Part shown: positions 17,344 to 25,406 of the stretch, one piece after another
Layout of the letters: every line of letters starts with the position of its first letter
Numbering within the stretch: the first letter of the stretch is position 1
Origin: an uncultured bacterium
GTDB lineage: Bacteria; Bacteroidota; Bacteroidia; Chitinophagales; CAIODY01
Direction of reading: 5' to 3'
NCBI GenBank assembly: GCA_903857255.1
Contig: CAIODY010000043.1
Location: 82,334 to 146,333, forward strand
DNA length: 64,000 nucleotides
Program-made: the position numbers and the translations under genes
The notes under the pieces: generated by a model
The model's database searches: none
Seen by the model: only the letters and a program-made list of their open reading frames with translations
Told to the model about the DNA's origin: nothing

Positions 17344-17829
17344 TTATAAAACTGTTTCGATGCTTACTAAATAATTTTTCAAACTTTGCCTTGCTCTGAA
17401 AATATATACCTTCACTTGCGATTCGTTGAGGTTTAAAATTTCACCAATCTCTTTGTAATCATAACCTTCATAATCTCTCAACAACACACAAGATTTTTGT
17501 ATGTCGGGCAAAGTGTTCAAAGCCTTTTCCAAAGCATCTTTCAATCCCGATTTATGTTCGTTGATAATTTTTGTTTGTGCCGAAAATTCATCTACCAAAT
17601 TCACCTTGCTTTGCTTTCTAAACTGGTCAATTTTATTTTTATAAGCCACACTAAACAAAAACGATTTCGCTTTTTCCATTTCTACTTCATCACGTTTTTT
17701 CCATAAAATTTCAAAAGCATTTTGAACCACATCTCTTGCATTTTCTTCATGCTGGGTATGTTTAAAAATGAATCGAAACAGATGGTCGGCATAAGCGGTA
17801 ACACAAAAATTGTAATCGTTTATCGTCAT
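17344..17829 (-). CDS. ECF (group IV) sigma-70 factor
   Basis: 161 residues, the size of an ECF sigma factor. Region 2 is at about 14-75 (ADHLFRFIFKHTQHEENARDVVQNAFEILW...SFLFSVAYKNKIDQFRK). Region 4 is at about 100-155 (ALNTLPDIQKSCVLLRDYEGYDYKEIGEILNLNESQVKVYIFRAR), with the helix-turn-helix. It directs RNA polymerase to its own promoters when released by the anti-sigma protein encoded next. A promoter matching the B. subtilis SigX consensus sits just upstream, suggesting autoregulation. Confidence 0.93.
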   Translation of the reverse strand: MTINDYNFCVTAYADHLFRFIFKHTQHEENARDVVQNAFEILWKKRDEVEMEKAKSFLFSVAYKNKIDQFRKQSKVNLVDEFSAQTKIINEHKSGLKDALEKALNTLPDIQKSCVLLRDYEGYDYKEIGEILNLNESQVKVYIFRARQSLKNYLVSIETVL

Positions 17830-17841
17830 CGTTGCTAATAA

Positions 17842-17868
17842 GTCGTTTGACTAATTTAAAAAGTTACA
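17842..17868 (-). promoter_or_regulatory. Candidate ECF-sigma autoregulatory promoter (TGTAAC-N17-CGAC)
   Basis: On the minus strand TGTAAC (17868-17863) and CGAC (17845-17842) are separated by 17 bp, 13 bp before the ECF sigma ATG. This equals the published B. subtilis SigX-type ECF consensus. It would leave a leader of only a few bases. Confidence 0.5.
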
Positions 17869-17901
17869 GCAAGATGAAAATATTTTTTCTGAATGAAACC
17901 C

Positions 17902-17909
17902 TATCTTTG
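17902..17909 (+). promoter_or_regulatory. -7 element of pheS
   Basis: TATCTTTG, exact TAnnTTTG match 17 bp before the pheS ATG; short leader, -33 poorly conserved. Confidence 0.5.
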
Positions 17910-17926
17910 TTTTTTATCGAAAAATA

Positions 17927-18949
17927 ATGCAAGCACAAAAAGAAATTATCGAAAAATTAAAAAGTGAAGTAGCCGAATTTAAAGCCAATTCATCGGATGA
18001 GTTGGAAAAATTTCGCATTCGCTTTCTGGGCGCAAAAAACATTCTGAAAGATTTATACGGCGAAATAAAAAACATTCCTGCCGAACACAAAAAAGATTTT
18101 GGCGTGTTGATGAACAACCTGAAACAGTTAGCTGAAGCCAAGTTTGAAGAATTTAAAACTTTGAAAGAAGAAAAATTATCAGCGCAAACAAAACCAGATT
18201 TGAGTTTGCCTGTTGAAAATTTTGAAGGTAGTCGTCATCCAATTTCAATCGTTCAAAATAAAATCATCGACATTTTTGGAGAGATTGGTTTTGATGTTTC
18301 GGAAGCACAAGAAATTGAAGATGATTGGCATAATTTCTCTGCTTTGAATTTACCTGCCGACCATCCTGCAAGAGATATGCAAGACACTTTTTTCGTGAAT
18401 CAAAATCCTGATTGGATGTTGCGAACCCACACCAGCAGCGTACAAGTGCGCTTGATGGAACATACGCAACCACCGATTCGCAGCATTATGCCAGGCAGAG
18501 TTTATAGAAATGAAACCATTTCAGCCCGTGCCCATTGCTACTTTCACCAAGTAGAAGGTTTGTACATTGCCGAAAAAGTTTCGTTTGTTGATTTGAAACA
18601 AACGCTTTATTATTTTGTAAAAAGATTTTTTGGCGACCATGTAAAAGTGCGTTTTCGCCCAAGTTATTTTCCATTCACTGAGCCTTCGGCTGAAATGGAT
18701 ATTGATTGTCAAATCTGCGGTGGAAGCGGTTGTAGCGTTTGCAAGCAAAGTGGTTGGGTAGAAATTTTAGGTTGCGGAATGGTGCATCCAAACGTGTTGG
18801 AAAATTGCAAAATTGATTCAAAAAAATATTCTGGTTTTGCATTCGGCATGGGTATCGAACGCTTGACGATGTTGAAATATCAAATCAATGATTTGCGATT
18901 ATTCAGCGAAAATGATGTGAGATTTTTGAGGCAATTTAGTGGGGCGTAA
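17927..18949 (+). CDS. pheS: Phenylalanine--tRNA ligase alpha subunit
   Basis: 340 residues, normal length. An N-terminal coiled coil (about 1-85) is followed by the class II aminoacyl-tRNA synthetase core: motif 2 region RVYRNETISARAHCYFHQVEGLYI, then VRFRPSYFPFTEPSAEMDIDC and motif 3 GFAFGMGIERLTMLKYQINDLR. A Bacteroidota-type CxxC-rich insert DCQICGGSGCSVCKQSGW may bind zinc. It pairs with PheT (not in this window) to charge tRNA-Phe. Single-gene transcript ending in a strong terminator. Confidence 0.97.
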   Translation: MQAQKEIIEKLKSEVAEFKANSSDELEKFRIRFLGAKNILKDLYGEIKNIPAEHKKDFGVLMNNLKQLAEAKFEEFKTLKEEKLSAQTKPDLSLPVENFEGSRHPISIVQNKIIDIFGEIGFDVSEAQEIEDDWHNFSALNLPADHPARDMQDTFFVNQNPDWMLRTHTSSVQVRLMEHTQPPIRSIMPGRVYRNETISARAHCYFHQVEGLYIAEKVSFVDLKQTLYYFVKRFFGDHVKVRFRPSYFPFTEPSAEMDIDCQICGGSGCSVCKQSGWVEILGCGMVHPNVLENCKIDSKKYSGFAFGMGIERLTMLKYQINDLRLFSENDVRFLRQFSGA

Positions 18950-18955
18950 AAAATA

Positions 18956-18985
18956 AAAAGGCTACAAAATTTTGTAGCCTTTTTT
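18956..18985. terminator. Intrinsic terminator after pheS
   Basis: AAAAAGGCTACAAAA / TTTTGTAGCCTTTTTT, perfect 15-bp dyad with no spacer, T-run on both strands; also serves the convergent gene ending at 19000. Confidence 0.85.
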
Positions 18986-18999
18986 GTTGAACAAGAAAA

Positions 19000-19686
19000 T
19001 TATTGTTTGACATTCCCTTGATTATTGAATTTCACAATTAACGGATAAATCAAATCAACGCCTATTGAATTTATTTTTTCAGAAACAGCATTAGTAACAG
19101 TAGAATTGCCGACAGAACTCCATTTTGAATCATAAAATGTATGACCTGTATGCACCAAAATTCTGACAGCATGTGGCTCGTTGCTAAATAAATCAATGCT
19201 GAAAAACGGACCTGCAAACAGCACATTATCATACAACTCCATCAATCCGGCTTGCGTTGAAGGATTGATGTTATTCAAATCAATGGTATTAGATGATGAT
19301 GACAACAACATTTTGAAGTAATAAAAACTCACATCAGCACCTGTGTAAATTCTGACATTTTTCTTATCAAACAGTTTATAACCAACTCTGACTGTTTCTT
19401 TCAAATTCGTCATTTTGTTAGCTTTTTGATTTGAAACAGAATTAAAGCCCCACTGAAATGCTGCATTGATTTGCCATTTTTTGATGTATCGATTAACGCC
19501 CACAATGGAAGCACTTAATGAATACGGCTGCATTTCTTTCAAATTGCTTTTTGCAAGTTGCTCATTGATACTAAATTTGTTGAACGAAGTAAACCCGACT
19601 GAATAGTAATAATCATTTCTGATAGATTGACTAAAACAATTTACTGAAAAAATAAACAGTAACGAAAATAAAATTAAACGTTTCAT
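19000..19686 (-). CDS. Secreted, probably outer-membrane protein of unknown function
   Basis: 228 residues with signal peptide MKRLILFSLLFIFSVNCFSQ. The mature part has barrel-like strands (DYYYSVGFTSFNKFSI, QINAAFQWGFNSVS, ETVRVGYKLFDKKNVRIYTGADVSFYYFKM, VLFAGPFFSIDLF, VGVDLIYPLIVKF-type end). No family was recognised. It lies 33 bp downstream of the lipoprotein gene on the same strand and probably shares its transcript. Confidence 0.65.
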   Translation of the reverse strand: MKRLILFSLLFIFSVNCFSQSIRNDYYYSVGFTSFNKFSINEQLAKSNLKEMQPYSLSASIVGVNRYIKKWQINAAFQWGFNSVSNQKANKMTNLKETVRVGYKLFDKKNVRIYTGADVSFYYFKMLLSSSSNTIDLNNINPSTQAGLMELYDNVLFAGPFFSIDLFSNEPHAVRILVHTGHTFYDSKWSSVGNSTVTNAVSEKINSIGVDLIYPLIVKFNNQGNVKQ

Positions 19687-19719
19687 AAAAAATGTTTTTT
19701 CAAAAGTACAATGAATTAA

Positions 19720-20619
19720 TTATTGCAAAGAATAGTATTGAAGCGAATATCGGGCTGTTGACATAATCATTAATAAACATTGTTTATCATTGCTAGATAA
19801 TGATGTATCAGATACAATATCATTTTCGATGTCTACAGAATATGTAGCAAAATCGCTGGCAGAATTAGAATTATCAATTGCATCAAAATAGTCGCTCAAT
19901 ACACTATATTGAACATCATTGATGTAACCATCTGAATGCATTTGATACAAAGCACTAGAGCAAGTTGTAGTTGATAAAGAGGCAACGTAGTTAAAATCAG
20001 ATTTTAAAGTAGAATAATTACCGCCAATTATAGAAGAAAATGAGGTTCCTCCAAAGACATTATTACTCGTCAATGTACTAGAAATAAAAGAATAAGTTAC
20101 ACAGTAAGAAAAACTATCATTGATATCTTCATAATTAGATGTATTACTTAATGCACTATTTAGTGTGTAGTAGTGCCAATAGCCTACATAGTCATAAGGA
20201 TTATTTGAATTGGAAACAGTTGATGAGATAGGGAAGGAAATGTTTCTTATTTGGTTATTTGAAGAATTTGAATTATTTTGATAGACCGCCTTCATCGAAC
20301 TAATGATACCACATGTGATTGCTGCGCCAACACCTAATGCTGGATTAATTACCGCTAATGGTGCTCCTTTAGCTGCACCGCTCAAATCATCAAGAATAGT
20401 TTGAAGCCATTGAGGTCGTTTAGTAAAATTATGGGAATGTTCTTTGATGATAAAAGAACTTGTTGTAGTTTTTATTTTCTCTAAAGTTTCTGAACTAACT
20501 TTTGATGTGCTTTGATTGCTAGCAGTTGCTTGCTTATTTATTTCTGATTTTTTACAAGAAAAAAATGTAGCGCTGCTGACTGCTGTAAGGAAAGTTAATC
20601 CTACTAAAATCTTTTTCAT
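19720..20619 (-). CDS. Lipoprotein of unknown function with a Gly/Ala-rich hydrophobic segment
   Basis: 299 residues. N terminus MKKILVGLTFLTAVSSATFFSCKKSE is a lipoprotein signal with a plausible lipobox Cys at position 22. A Ser/Thr-rich linker leads to a segment at about 70-105 (LDDLSGAAKGAPLAVINPALGVGAAITCG), whose small-residue pattern resembles the glycine-zipper regions of bacteriocin-like or pore-forming peptides. The rest is Ser/Asn/Tyr-rich. It is divergent from the XRE regulator gene, which may control it. No family recognised. Confidence 0.6.
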   Translation of the reverse strand: MKKILVGLTFLTAVSSATFFSCKKSEINKQATASNQSTSKVSSETLEKIKTTTSSFIIKEHSHNFTKRPQWLQTILDDLSGAAKGAPLAVINPALGVGAAITCGIISSMKAVYQNNSNSSNNQIRNISFPISSTVSNSNNPYDYVGYWHYYTLNSALSNTSNYEDINDSFSYCVTYSFISSTLTSNNVFGGTSFSSIIGGNYSTLKSDFNYVASLSTTTCSSALYQMHSDGYINDVQYSVLSDYFDAIDNSNSASDFATYSVDIENDIVSDTSLSSNDKQCLLMIMSTARYSLQYYSLQ

Positions 20620-20903
20620 TGTTAATTAAGTTTTTGTTTTAAAAAAATTGTTTGCAGCTAATTTAATCACTCACCAACATGAGGAGTATAGCCATCGCCC
20701 GTGTTTTGAGTAAGTTTTTTCAAATCATTTCTTTCAGATTTTCTTCACCGCTTTTTTGTTGCTACATTTTTGTAGTTGATTATTTTTTTCGGTTGAAATC
20801 GGAAATAATATTTCATTAAAAAAACACGACGCAAAAATCTTAATTTCTCTTTTTTCTCACAAGATTTCTTCCTTCACTTGTTGTGCAAAATTTTTCACAT
20901 ATT

Positions 20904-20919
20904 GTGCAATTTATTGCAC
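20904..20919. promoter_or_regulatory. Candidate XRE operator, GTGCAAT-TT-ATTGCAC
   Basis: A perfect 7-bp inverted repeat with a 2-bp spacer, plus an extra GTGCAA half-site at 20883-20888. It lies 40 bp upstream of the XRE -7 element and is the most obvious binding site for the HTH protein encoded next. Confidence 0.5.
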
Positions 20920-20936
20920 TTTTTGTATTTTTTTTT

Positions 20937-20966
20937 TTTGCAAGTGATTGAAAGTTTTTATTTTTG
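20937..20966 (+). promoter_or_regulatory. Promoter of the XRE regulator
   Basis: TTTG (20937-20940), 18-bp spacer, TATTTTTG (20959-20966), matching the Bacteroidota consensus. The inferred start is downstream of the TTG used by the ORF track, supporting the ATG at 20981. Confidence 0.6.
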
Positions 20967-20980
20967 AAAAAACTTTTTCT

Positions 20981-21238
20981 ATGAATCATAACAAACTACC
21001 TGCAAATATTGGGAGTAAATTAAAAAGATTGAGAGAGATGAAAAGATACAGCCAGCAATACGTTGCAGATGCTGTAAGTATAAGCAGAAGAACTTTAATC
21101 AATATTGAAGCTAATGCTTCTGATACATCAATGGGTACGCTAATTAGTTTAGCCAATGTTTTCGGATTGTCAATAACTGATTTAATCGAAAAATCAGAAG
21201 TTGAATTAGTCAGGAAGGTATTAGAACAAACCGACTAA
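20981..21238 (+). CDS. XRE-family helix-turn-helix transcriptional regulator
   Basis: An 85-residue HTH_3 protein: IGSKLKRLREMKRYSQQYVADAVSISRRTLINIEANASD with helix 2-turn-helix 3 around SQQYVADAV-SISRRTLINIE, then a short C-terminal helix. The ATG at 20981 is preferred over the upstream TTG at 20948, because the promoter -7 box overlaps the longer N terminus. It is divergent from the lipoprotein operon with a dyad between, so it may repress that operon, itself or both. Confidence 0.88.
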   Translation: MNHNKLPANIGSKLKRLREMKRYSQQYVADAVSISRRTLINIEANASDTSMGTLISLANVFGLSITDLIEKSEVELVRKVLEQTD

Positions 21239-21298
21239 CTTTTTCAAATTATTTCTAACAATTTGAAAACTATTTCTCATTGTTTTCGTATTAATTTA

Positions 21299-21306
21299 TA
21301 GTTTTG
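21299..21306 (+). promoter_or_regulatory. -7 element of the lytic transglycosylase gene
   Basis: TAGTTTTG fits TAnnTTTG and ends 8 bp before the ATG at 21315, implying a very short leader; -33 not clear. Confidence 0.4.
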
Positions 21307-21314
21307 AAAGCAAC

Positions 21315-22253
21315 ATGAAAAACCATTTAATCATTTCAAAAAAAATATTTTTCGGCAGCTTAGCAGTGGTCTCAATTTTTATTGCTTCAACTGTAAATGC
21401 ATTTTTAAATAACGAAAAAAAAGTGGCATTTACGCCATCTTCCGAGCCTAAAGATTCGGTGTATGCCATCAATATTCATCCACCAATTTTCCCGAAATCA
21501 GCATCATTTGCTGGTGAAATAGTGCCATTAAATCAACCAGATATTCGTGAGCGATTCGACCGTGAACTCACTATTAATGCCTACTTGCAAGCCAGTGCAA
21601 TTTTAAATTTAAAACAAACTACTCGTTGGTTTCCGCAAATCGAAAACACACTTAGTTCTTATGGTTTGCCCGATGATTTCAAATACTTATGTATGGCTGA
21701 AAGTGCTTTGCAGCCCGTTGCATCAAGAGTTGGCGCAGCTGGCTTTTGGCAATTCATGGACGAAACAGGAAGGAAATATGGGTTAGAAATTAATGACGAA
21801 GTGGATGAAAGGTATAATGTAGAAAAATCAACCGAGGCAGCTTGCGCTTATTTAAGTAAAATAAAAAATATGCTCGGAAGCTGGACATTGGCTGCTGCGG
21901 CTTACAATTGCGGCGAAGGGGGAACGCAAAGATTTATGGCGCAACAACATCAAAATAATTACTACGATTTGTTGTTGCCCGAAGAAACGATGCGTTATGT
22001 TTTCAGAATCTTGGCGATAAAAGAAATTTATACGCATCCGTTGCGTTACGGATTTAATTTGAATGAATCAGATTTTTATCCTCCCTATAGTTTTAAAAAT
22101 GTTGAGGTAAATTCAACTATTGAAGATTTGGCGCAATTTGCCATCGACAATGGAACTAACTATAAAATGCTGAAAATGCTGAATCCATGGCTGCGTAAGC
22201 CTTATTTAAAAAACTTAAAACACAAGTCTTACACTATTAAATTGCCAGCTTAA
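21315..22253 (+). CDS. Lytic murein transglycosylase (SLT/MltD-like)
   Basis: 312 residues. An N-terminal membrane/signal segment (FFGSLAVVSIFIASTVNAFL) precedes an SLT goose-lysozyme-like domain at about 95-235. That domain has YGLPDDFKYLCMAESALQPVASRVGAAGFWQFM, with the catalytic Glu in AESAL, then YNVEKSTEAACAYL and GSWTLAAAAYNCGEGG. It cleaves peptidoglycan glycan strands to 1,6-anhydro ends in the periplasm. The C-terminal 60 residues (STIEDLAQFAIDNGTNYKMLKMLNPWLR) look like a degenerate LysM-type segment. Confidence 0.92.
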   Translation: MKNHLIISKKIFFGSLAVVSIFIASTVNAFLNNEKKVAFTPSSEPKDSVYAINIHPPIFPKSASFAGEIVPLNQPDIRERFDRELTINAYLQASAILNLKQTTRWFPQIENTLSSYGLPDDFKYLCMAESALQPVASRVGAAGFWQFMDETGRKYGLEINDEVDERYNVEKSTEAACAYLSKIKNMLGSWTLAAAAYNCGEGGTQRFMAQQHQNNYYDLLLPEETMRYVFRILAIKEIYTHPLRYGFNLNESDFYPPYSFKNVEVNSTIEDLAQFAIDNGTNYKMLKMLNPWLRKPYLKNLKHKSYTIKLPA

Positions 22254-22330
22254 TTGATGGCGAAGAAAAATTTTCTTTCTCAAATATTTCACCAACTTTG
22301 CGTTTCAAATTCTTCAAATAAATTTTTTCA

Positions 22331-23332
22331 ATGAAAAAAATATTCTTGTTGCTGTTTACTGTTTTTTTATTTGCTCATGTATTTGCTGATAAAAACACAA
22401 AAAAAGAAAAAGTTACTTTCACCGTTCACATGCGAAATGGCGATGTGATTTCGGGTACGACATCTATCAGAACGCTGATTGTTAGTACATCTTATGGTCC
22501 ATTAGCTTTTCCAATCACTGCCATCAACAATATCAAAGTGGGGATTTATAATCCTGAATTGGATAAAGAAGGCATCACTAAATTGCTCGACCAATTGTAT
22601 AACATGAAACCCGAAGTGCAAAAAAATGCCTTTGAAAGCCTGATGCAACAAGAGCCCAGCGCAATTGCTGTGATAAAAGATTACATGAATAGCGAAAATT
22701 ACACAGTAACATCTTCACCAGAATATAGTGTTGAAGCGGCTTTGCAGCAGCTAATTTCTTTTTACAATGTGGATGAAAAATCGCCAATGGATGATGTGAT
22801 AAAATTTGATGACAATTATTCAGTAGAAGGCGTTTGTAATTTTTCAGGAAATATTCAGTTAGAAACTGCTTATGGAAATATTGAATTGCAACGCAAAAGT
22901 ATTGTTAGCATTGATGTTGCAAGCGAAATGCCTGATGAAGGTAATACTAAAACTTTCATTTTAAATGCTAATAAGAATATTTCAGGCAATGCTGATGGTG
23001 GATTTTTTAGCACCGGAATTAATGTGAAAGAAGGCAAAACAGTTATCATTACGGCCAACGGAAAAGTAGTATTAGCAAGCCTTTCGAATAATTCATACAC
23101 ACCCGATGGTGGTGTGAATGGTGCACCAGCACCAAGCGATGGTGGTACCAATGCCCCTTCGTATGGGCACGTGGTTTTTAAAATCGGTGAAAATGGTCAA
23201 ATCACTAAAGCAGGAGCCAGCTATAGAGGTAAGGCTGCCACATCAGGTGTTTTGTATTTGGCTATTTATGAAACAGTTTTTAATGCTGCCAATTCAGGCA
23301 CTTACAAAGTGAAAGTGAGAGTGATGGATTGA
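22331..23332 (+). CDS. Secreted protein with possible PA-IL/LecA-like C-terminal domain
   Basis: 333 residues with signal peptide MKKIFLLLFTVFLFAHVFA. Residues about 25-75 form a small beta module (VTFTVHMRNGDVISGTTSI...YGPLAFPITAINNIKVG), and a similar module recurs at about 155-200 (IKFDDNYSVEGVCNFSGNIQLETAYGNIELQ). The last 125 residues (GGFFSTGINVKEGKTVIITANGKVVLAS...APSYGHVVFKIGENG) are reminiscent of the galactose-binding PA-IL (LecA) fold. Lectin activity is an inference. It follows the transglycosylase gene by 77 bp. Confidence 0.6.
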   Translation: MKKIFLLLFTVFLFAHVFADKNTKKEKVTFTVHMRNGDVISGTTSIRTLIVSTSYGPLAFPITAINNIKVGIYNPELDKEGITKLLDQLYNMKPEVQKNAFESLMQQEPSAIAVIKDYMNSENYTVTSSPEYSVEAALQQLISFYNVDEKSPMDDVIKFDDNYSVEGVCNFSGNIQLETAYGNIELQRKSIVSIDVASEMPDEGNTKTFILNANKNISGNADGGFFSTGINVKEGKTVIITANGKVVLASLSNNSYTPDGGVNGAPAPSDGGTNAPSYGHVVFKIGENGQITKAGASYRGKAATSGVLYLAIYETVFNAANSGTYKVKVRVMD

Positions 23333-23435
23333 TGCAATTTTCAAATTGCAAATTACTTCTGTTGATTCCGACAATACGATTTTACACGTAAAAATTTACA
23401 AGAACAAACTTACTCTGAAAGCCTTATTGGCACTG

Positions 23436-23516
23436 TATTTTTGTATCGAGGTTATAATTAAAAAGTAACACTTTTTGAAAGTCCGTTAGTTCGTGGTTGA
23501 CTAGCGGATTTTTTTT
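23436..23516 (+). ncRNA. Possible small RNA: promoter box, two hairpins and terminator
   Basis: Within the 188-bp spacer, TATTTTTG (23436-23443) could be a -7 box. It is followed by hairpin AAAAAGT-aac-ACTTTTT (23460-23476), then the terminator below. This would give a transcript of about 65 nt. The -33 is weak, so it may simply be the 3' UTR of the preceding gene. Confidence 0.25.
23482..23516 (+). terminator. Intrinsic terminator
   Basis: TCCGTTAG / CTAGCGGA arms (one G-T pair), 11-base loop, eight T. Confidence 0.75.
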
Positions 23517-23520
23517 ATTT

Positions 23521-25305
23521 TCAATAAATCACCACTACATTTCCTTGCTGCACAAATTTTTTACCATCAGGTTTTTGGAAAGTAATTAAATAAGTATAGT
23601 TGCCTTGTGGTACCTCTGTTCCGTTGAAAGTGCCGTTCCAGCCAGTATTGTAATCGTTGCTGATAAAAATCTTTTCGCCGTAACGATTAAAAATAATCAT
23701 TTGATAATTTTCAATATCGGGAAAGGTGATGATAGGTTTGAACAAATTATTTTTTCCTTTCGGAAAAATTGTGTTGGGAGCAAAAAATTCAGAATAACAA
23801 TGAGCACACCAATCATTTGATAAACTAATATTATTGCTTGGTACAAATAATTTATTAGCAAAGCTGAAATGCGCCTGTATTCTATAACAGAAGCTGTCGG
23901 GCGATGTTGCGAATTGCTGTAAATTATCATTGAAAGTAAATGTTGCGGAATCTACATTCCCAATTTGAACAAACGATTGTCCACCATTATTGCTCCGCAA
24001 AATATCGTAAGAATGAACTATAGCACTATCAACGTGAAATGGATTCCATTTCAAAGTTGTTGAATTGCTGCCATTAATATCACCGCTTAAAAAAATGGTG
24101 TTGCAATGCGTACCTGAAAAAACTTTTCCGCAACTATCAACCGATTCAATGAAATAATACATGGGTTTTTGATGAACCAATGCTGTCGCATCATTGGTTG
24201 TAATTGGCGACAATAAAGGCTTTGCAGAATTAACTGATTGAATAAAACTATAGTTACTGTTGGTAGTACTTCGTAAAATATTAAACGATTCTAAATCAGC
24301 AGTAACATCAGGTACAAAAATAATTTGCACTGAATTGTTTTGAAAAACTGATGCGTTCTGATACATGGTGTAAGCAGGTGGTTGCACCACATTTATTTTT
24401 ATGCAAACTTCGTTTGAAATAGAAGTATCATTCAAAATATTTTCACGGGCTTTTACAAAAAAACAAAGTGAATCGCCATCATGCACACTATTGAAAGTAT
24501 AACTAAGTGTAGTTGCATTTAAAGTTTGAACCTTTGCAAACCCAGCACCATTAATGTTTTCATAAATTTCATATTGCTTCACACCCTTCTGCCAATTTTT
24601 ATAATCATTCCAATTTAAAGTGATAGAATGGTTGCATCTGTTTTGTACTATTTGCAAAAAAACTGTGTATTGAGGTAGCATACTAAACGGTCCCAATGAA
24701 CCACAACTATCCAAAGCAGCGATTGAAAATGCCGCCGATTGTGTATTGGGGTTATAACCCGAAATTAAGTCCGAATCAGTTTTATAACCAAAAACAGTAT
24801 CAATTTTTAGGTATTTATTTTGTGTCGCGTCATAATAGTAAATGATATAAGCAAAAGTTTGTGCCGATGCACTTGGCGACCAATTCATCAAAATCAGATT
24901 TCCATTTACAGTTACAAAATTAATTATTGGAACATCGGGTGTATTGACATTAAGATTAGCTGTATCTGAATAAGAATAAATACTGCCACCTCCGCAATTA
25001 CATTCTGTTTCAATAAAATAAAGAAATGAATCATGAGGAAATGTGGGGTTAACACCAATTATAGTGTCGATAGTTTTAGTCGAATTATTTACTGTTCCCA
25101 CCAAAACAAAAGGAGCTCTGTTTTTTGAGGAATAAATTTTATAATCCACAAAACAACCTACTGGACAAGGGTTTGAAGGTACATTCCATCTTAACACAAC
25201 ACTCCCATTTCCTAAACTGCTCACACAATTCAAATGCACCGCTGCTTGCGAAAATACAAGCGATGGAAAAAAAACAAGTAACAATATTTTTAACAACTTT
25301 CGCAA
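23521..25305 (-). CDS. Secreted fibronectin-III-like protein with CHU_C/T9SS type B C terminus
   Basis: 594 residues. The start codon is TTG (no ATG/GTG in frame nearby) and gives an immediate signal peptide RKLLKILLLVFFPSLVFSQ. The body is a series of FN3-like modules (SSLGNGSVVLRWNVPSN, NGNLILMNWSPSASAQTFAY, HSITLNWNDYKNWQKGVKQYEIY, NGSNSTTLKWNPF). The C terminus (FAPNTIFPKGKNNLFKPI...YQMIIFNRYGEKIF...YNTGWNGTFNG...VPQGNYTYLI) is the gliding-motility-associated CHU_C domain used for T9SS export and surface attachment. Confidence 0.85.
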   Translation of the reverse strand: MRKLLKILLLVFFPSLVFSQAAVHLNCVSSLGNGSVVLRWNVPSNPCPVGCFVDYKIYSSKNRAPFVLVGTVNNSTKTIDTIIGVNPTFPHDSFLYFIETECNCGGGSIYSYSDTANLNVNTPDVPIINFVTVNGNLILMNWSPSASAQTFAYIIYYYDATQNKYLKIDTVFGYKTDSDLISGYNPNTQSAAFSIAALDSCGSLGPFSMLPQYTVFLQIVQNRCNHSITLNWNDYKNWQKGVKQYEIYENINGAGFAKVQTLNATTLSYTFNSVHDGDSLCFFVKARENILNDTSISNEVCIKINVVQPPAYTMYQNASVFQNNSVQIIFVPDVTADLESFNILRSTTNSNYSFIQSVNSAKPLLSPITTNDATALVHQKPMYYFIESVDSCGKVFSGTHCNTIFLSGDINGSNSTTLKWNPFHVDSAIVHSYDILRSNNGGQSFVQIGNVDSATFTFNDNLQQFATSPDSFCYRIQAHFSFANKLFVPSNNISLSNDWCAHCYSEFFAPNTIFPKGKNNLFKPIITFPDIENYQMIIFNRYGEKIFISNDYNTGWNGTFNGTEVPQGNYTYLITFQKPDGKKFVQQGNVVVIY

Positions 25306-25367
25306 TTTGAAATTTAGCTTTAGATATAAGACAACAAAAATCGTGAAAACGTTTTCTTCAAAAAAAC

Positions 25368-25405
25368 TCTTTACAAACTTGATGAACTTTCAACTTTACA
25401 AACTG
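25368..25405 (-). repeat. Short-period degenerate tandem array just after an M16 stop codon
   Basis: On the minus strand, AAGTTTGT, AAAGTTGA, AAGTTCATC, AAGTTTGT, AAAG repeats at about 8-bp spacing between the M16 stop (25407-25409) and the next gene. Confidence 0.55.
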
Positions 25406-25406
25406 C

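Larger units (their letters stand above)
20620..20980. other. 361-bp divergent intergenic region
   Basis: The only gene-free stretch over 300 bases. It is very AT-rich with poly-T tracts, contains the GTGCAA half-sites, a dyad and the promoter of the XRE gene described separately, and presumably the promoter of the lipoprotein gene on the other strand. No RNA gene or short ORF with a credible start was seen. Confidence 0.6.
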
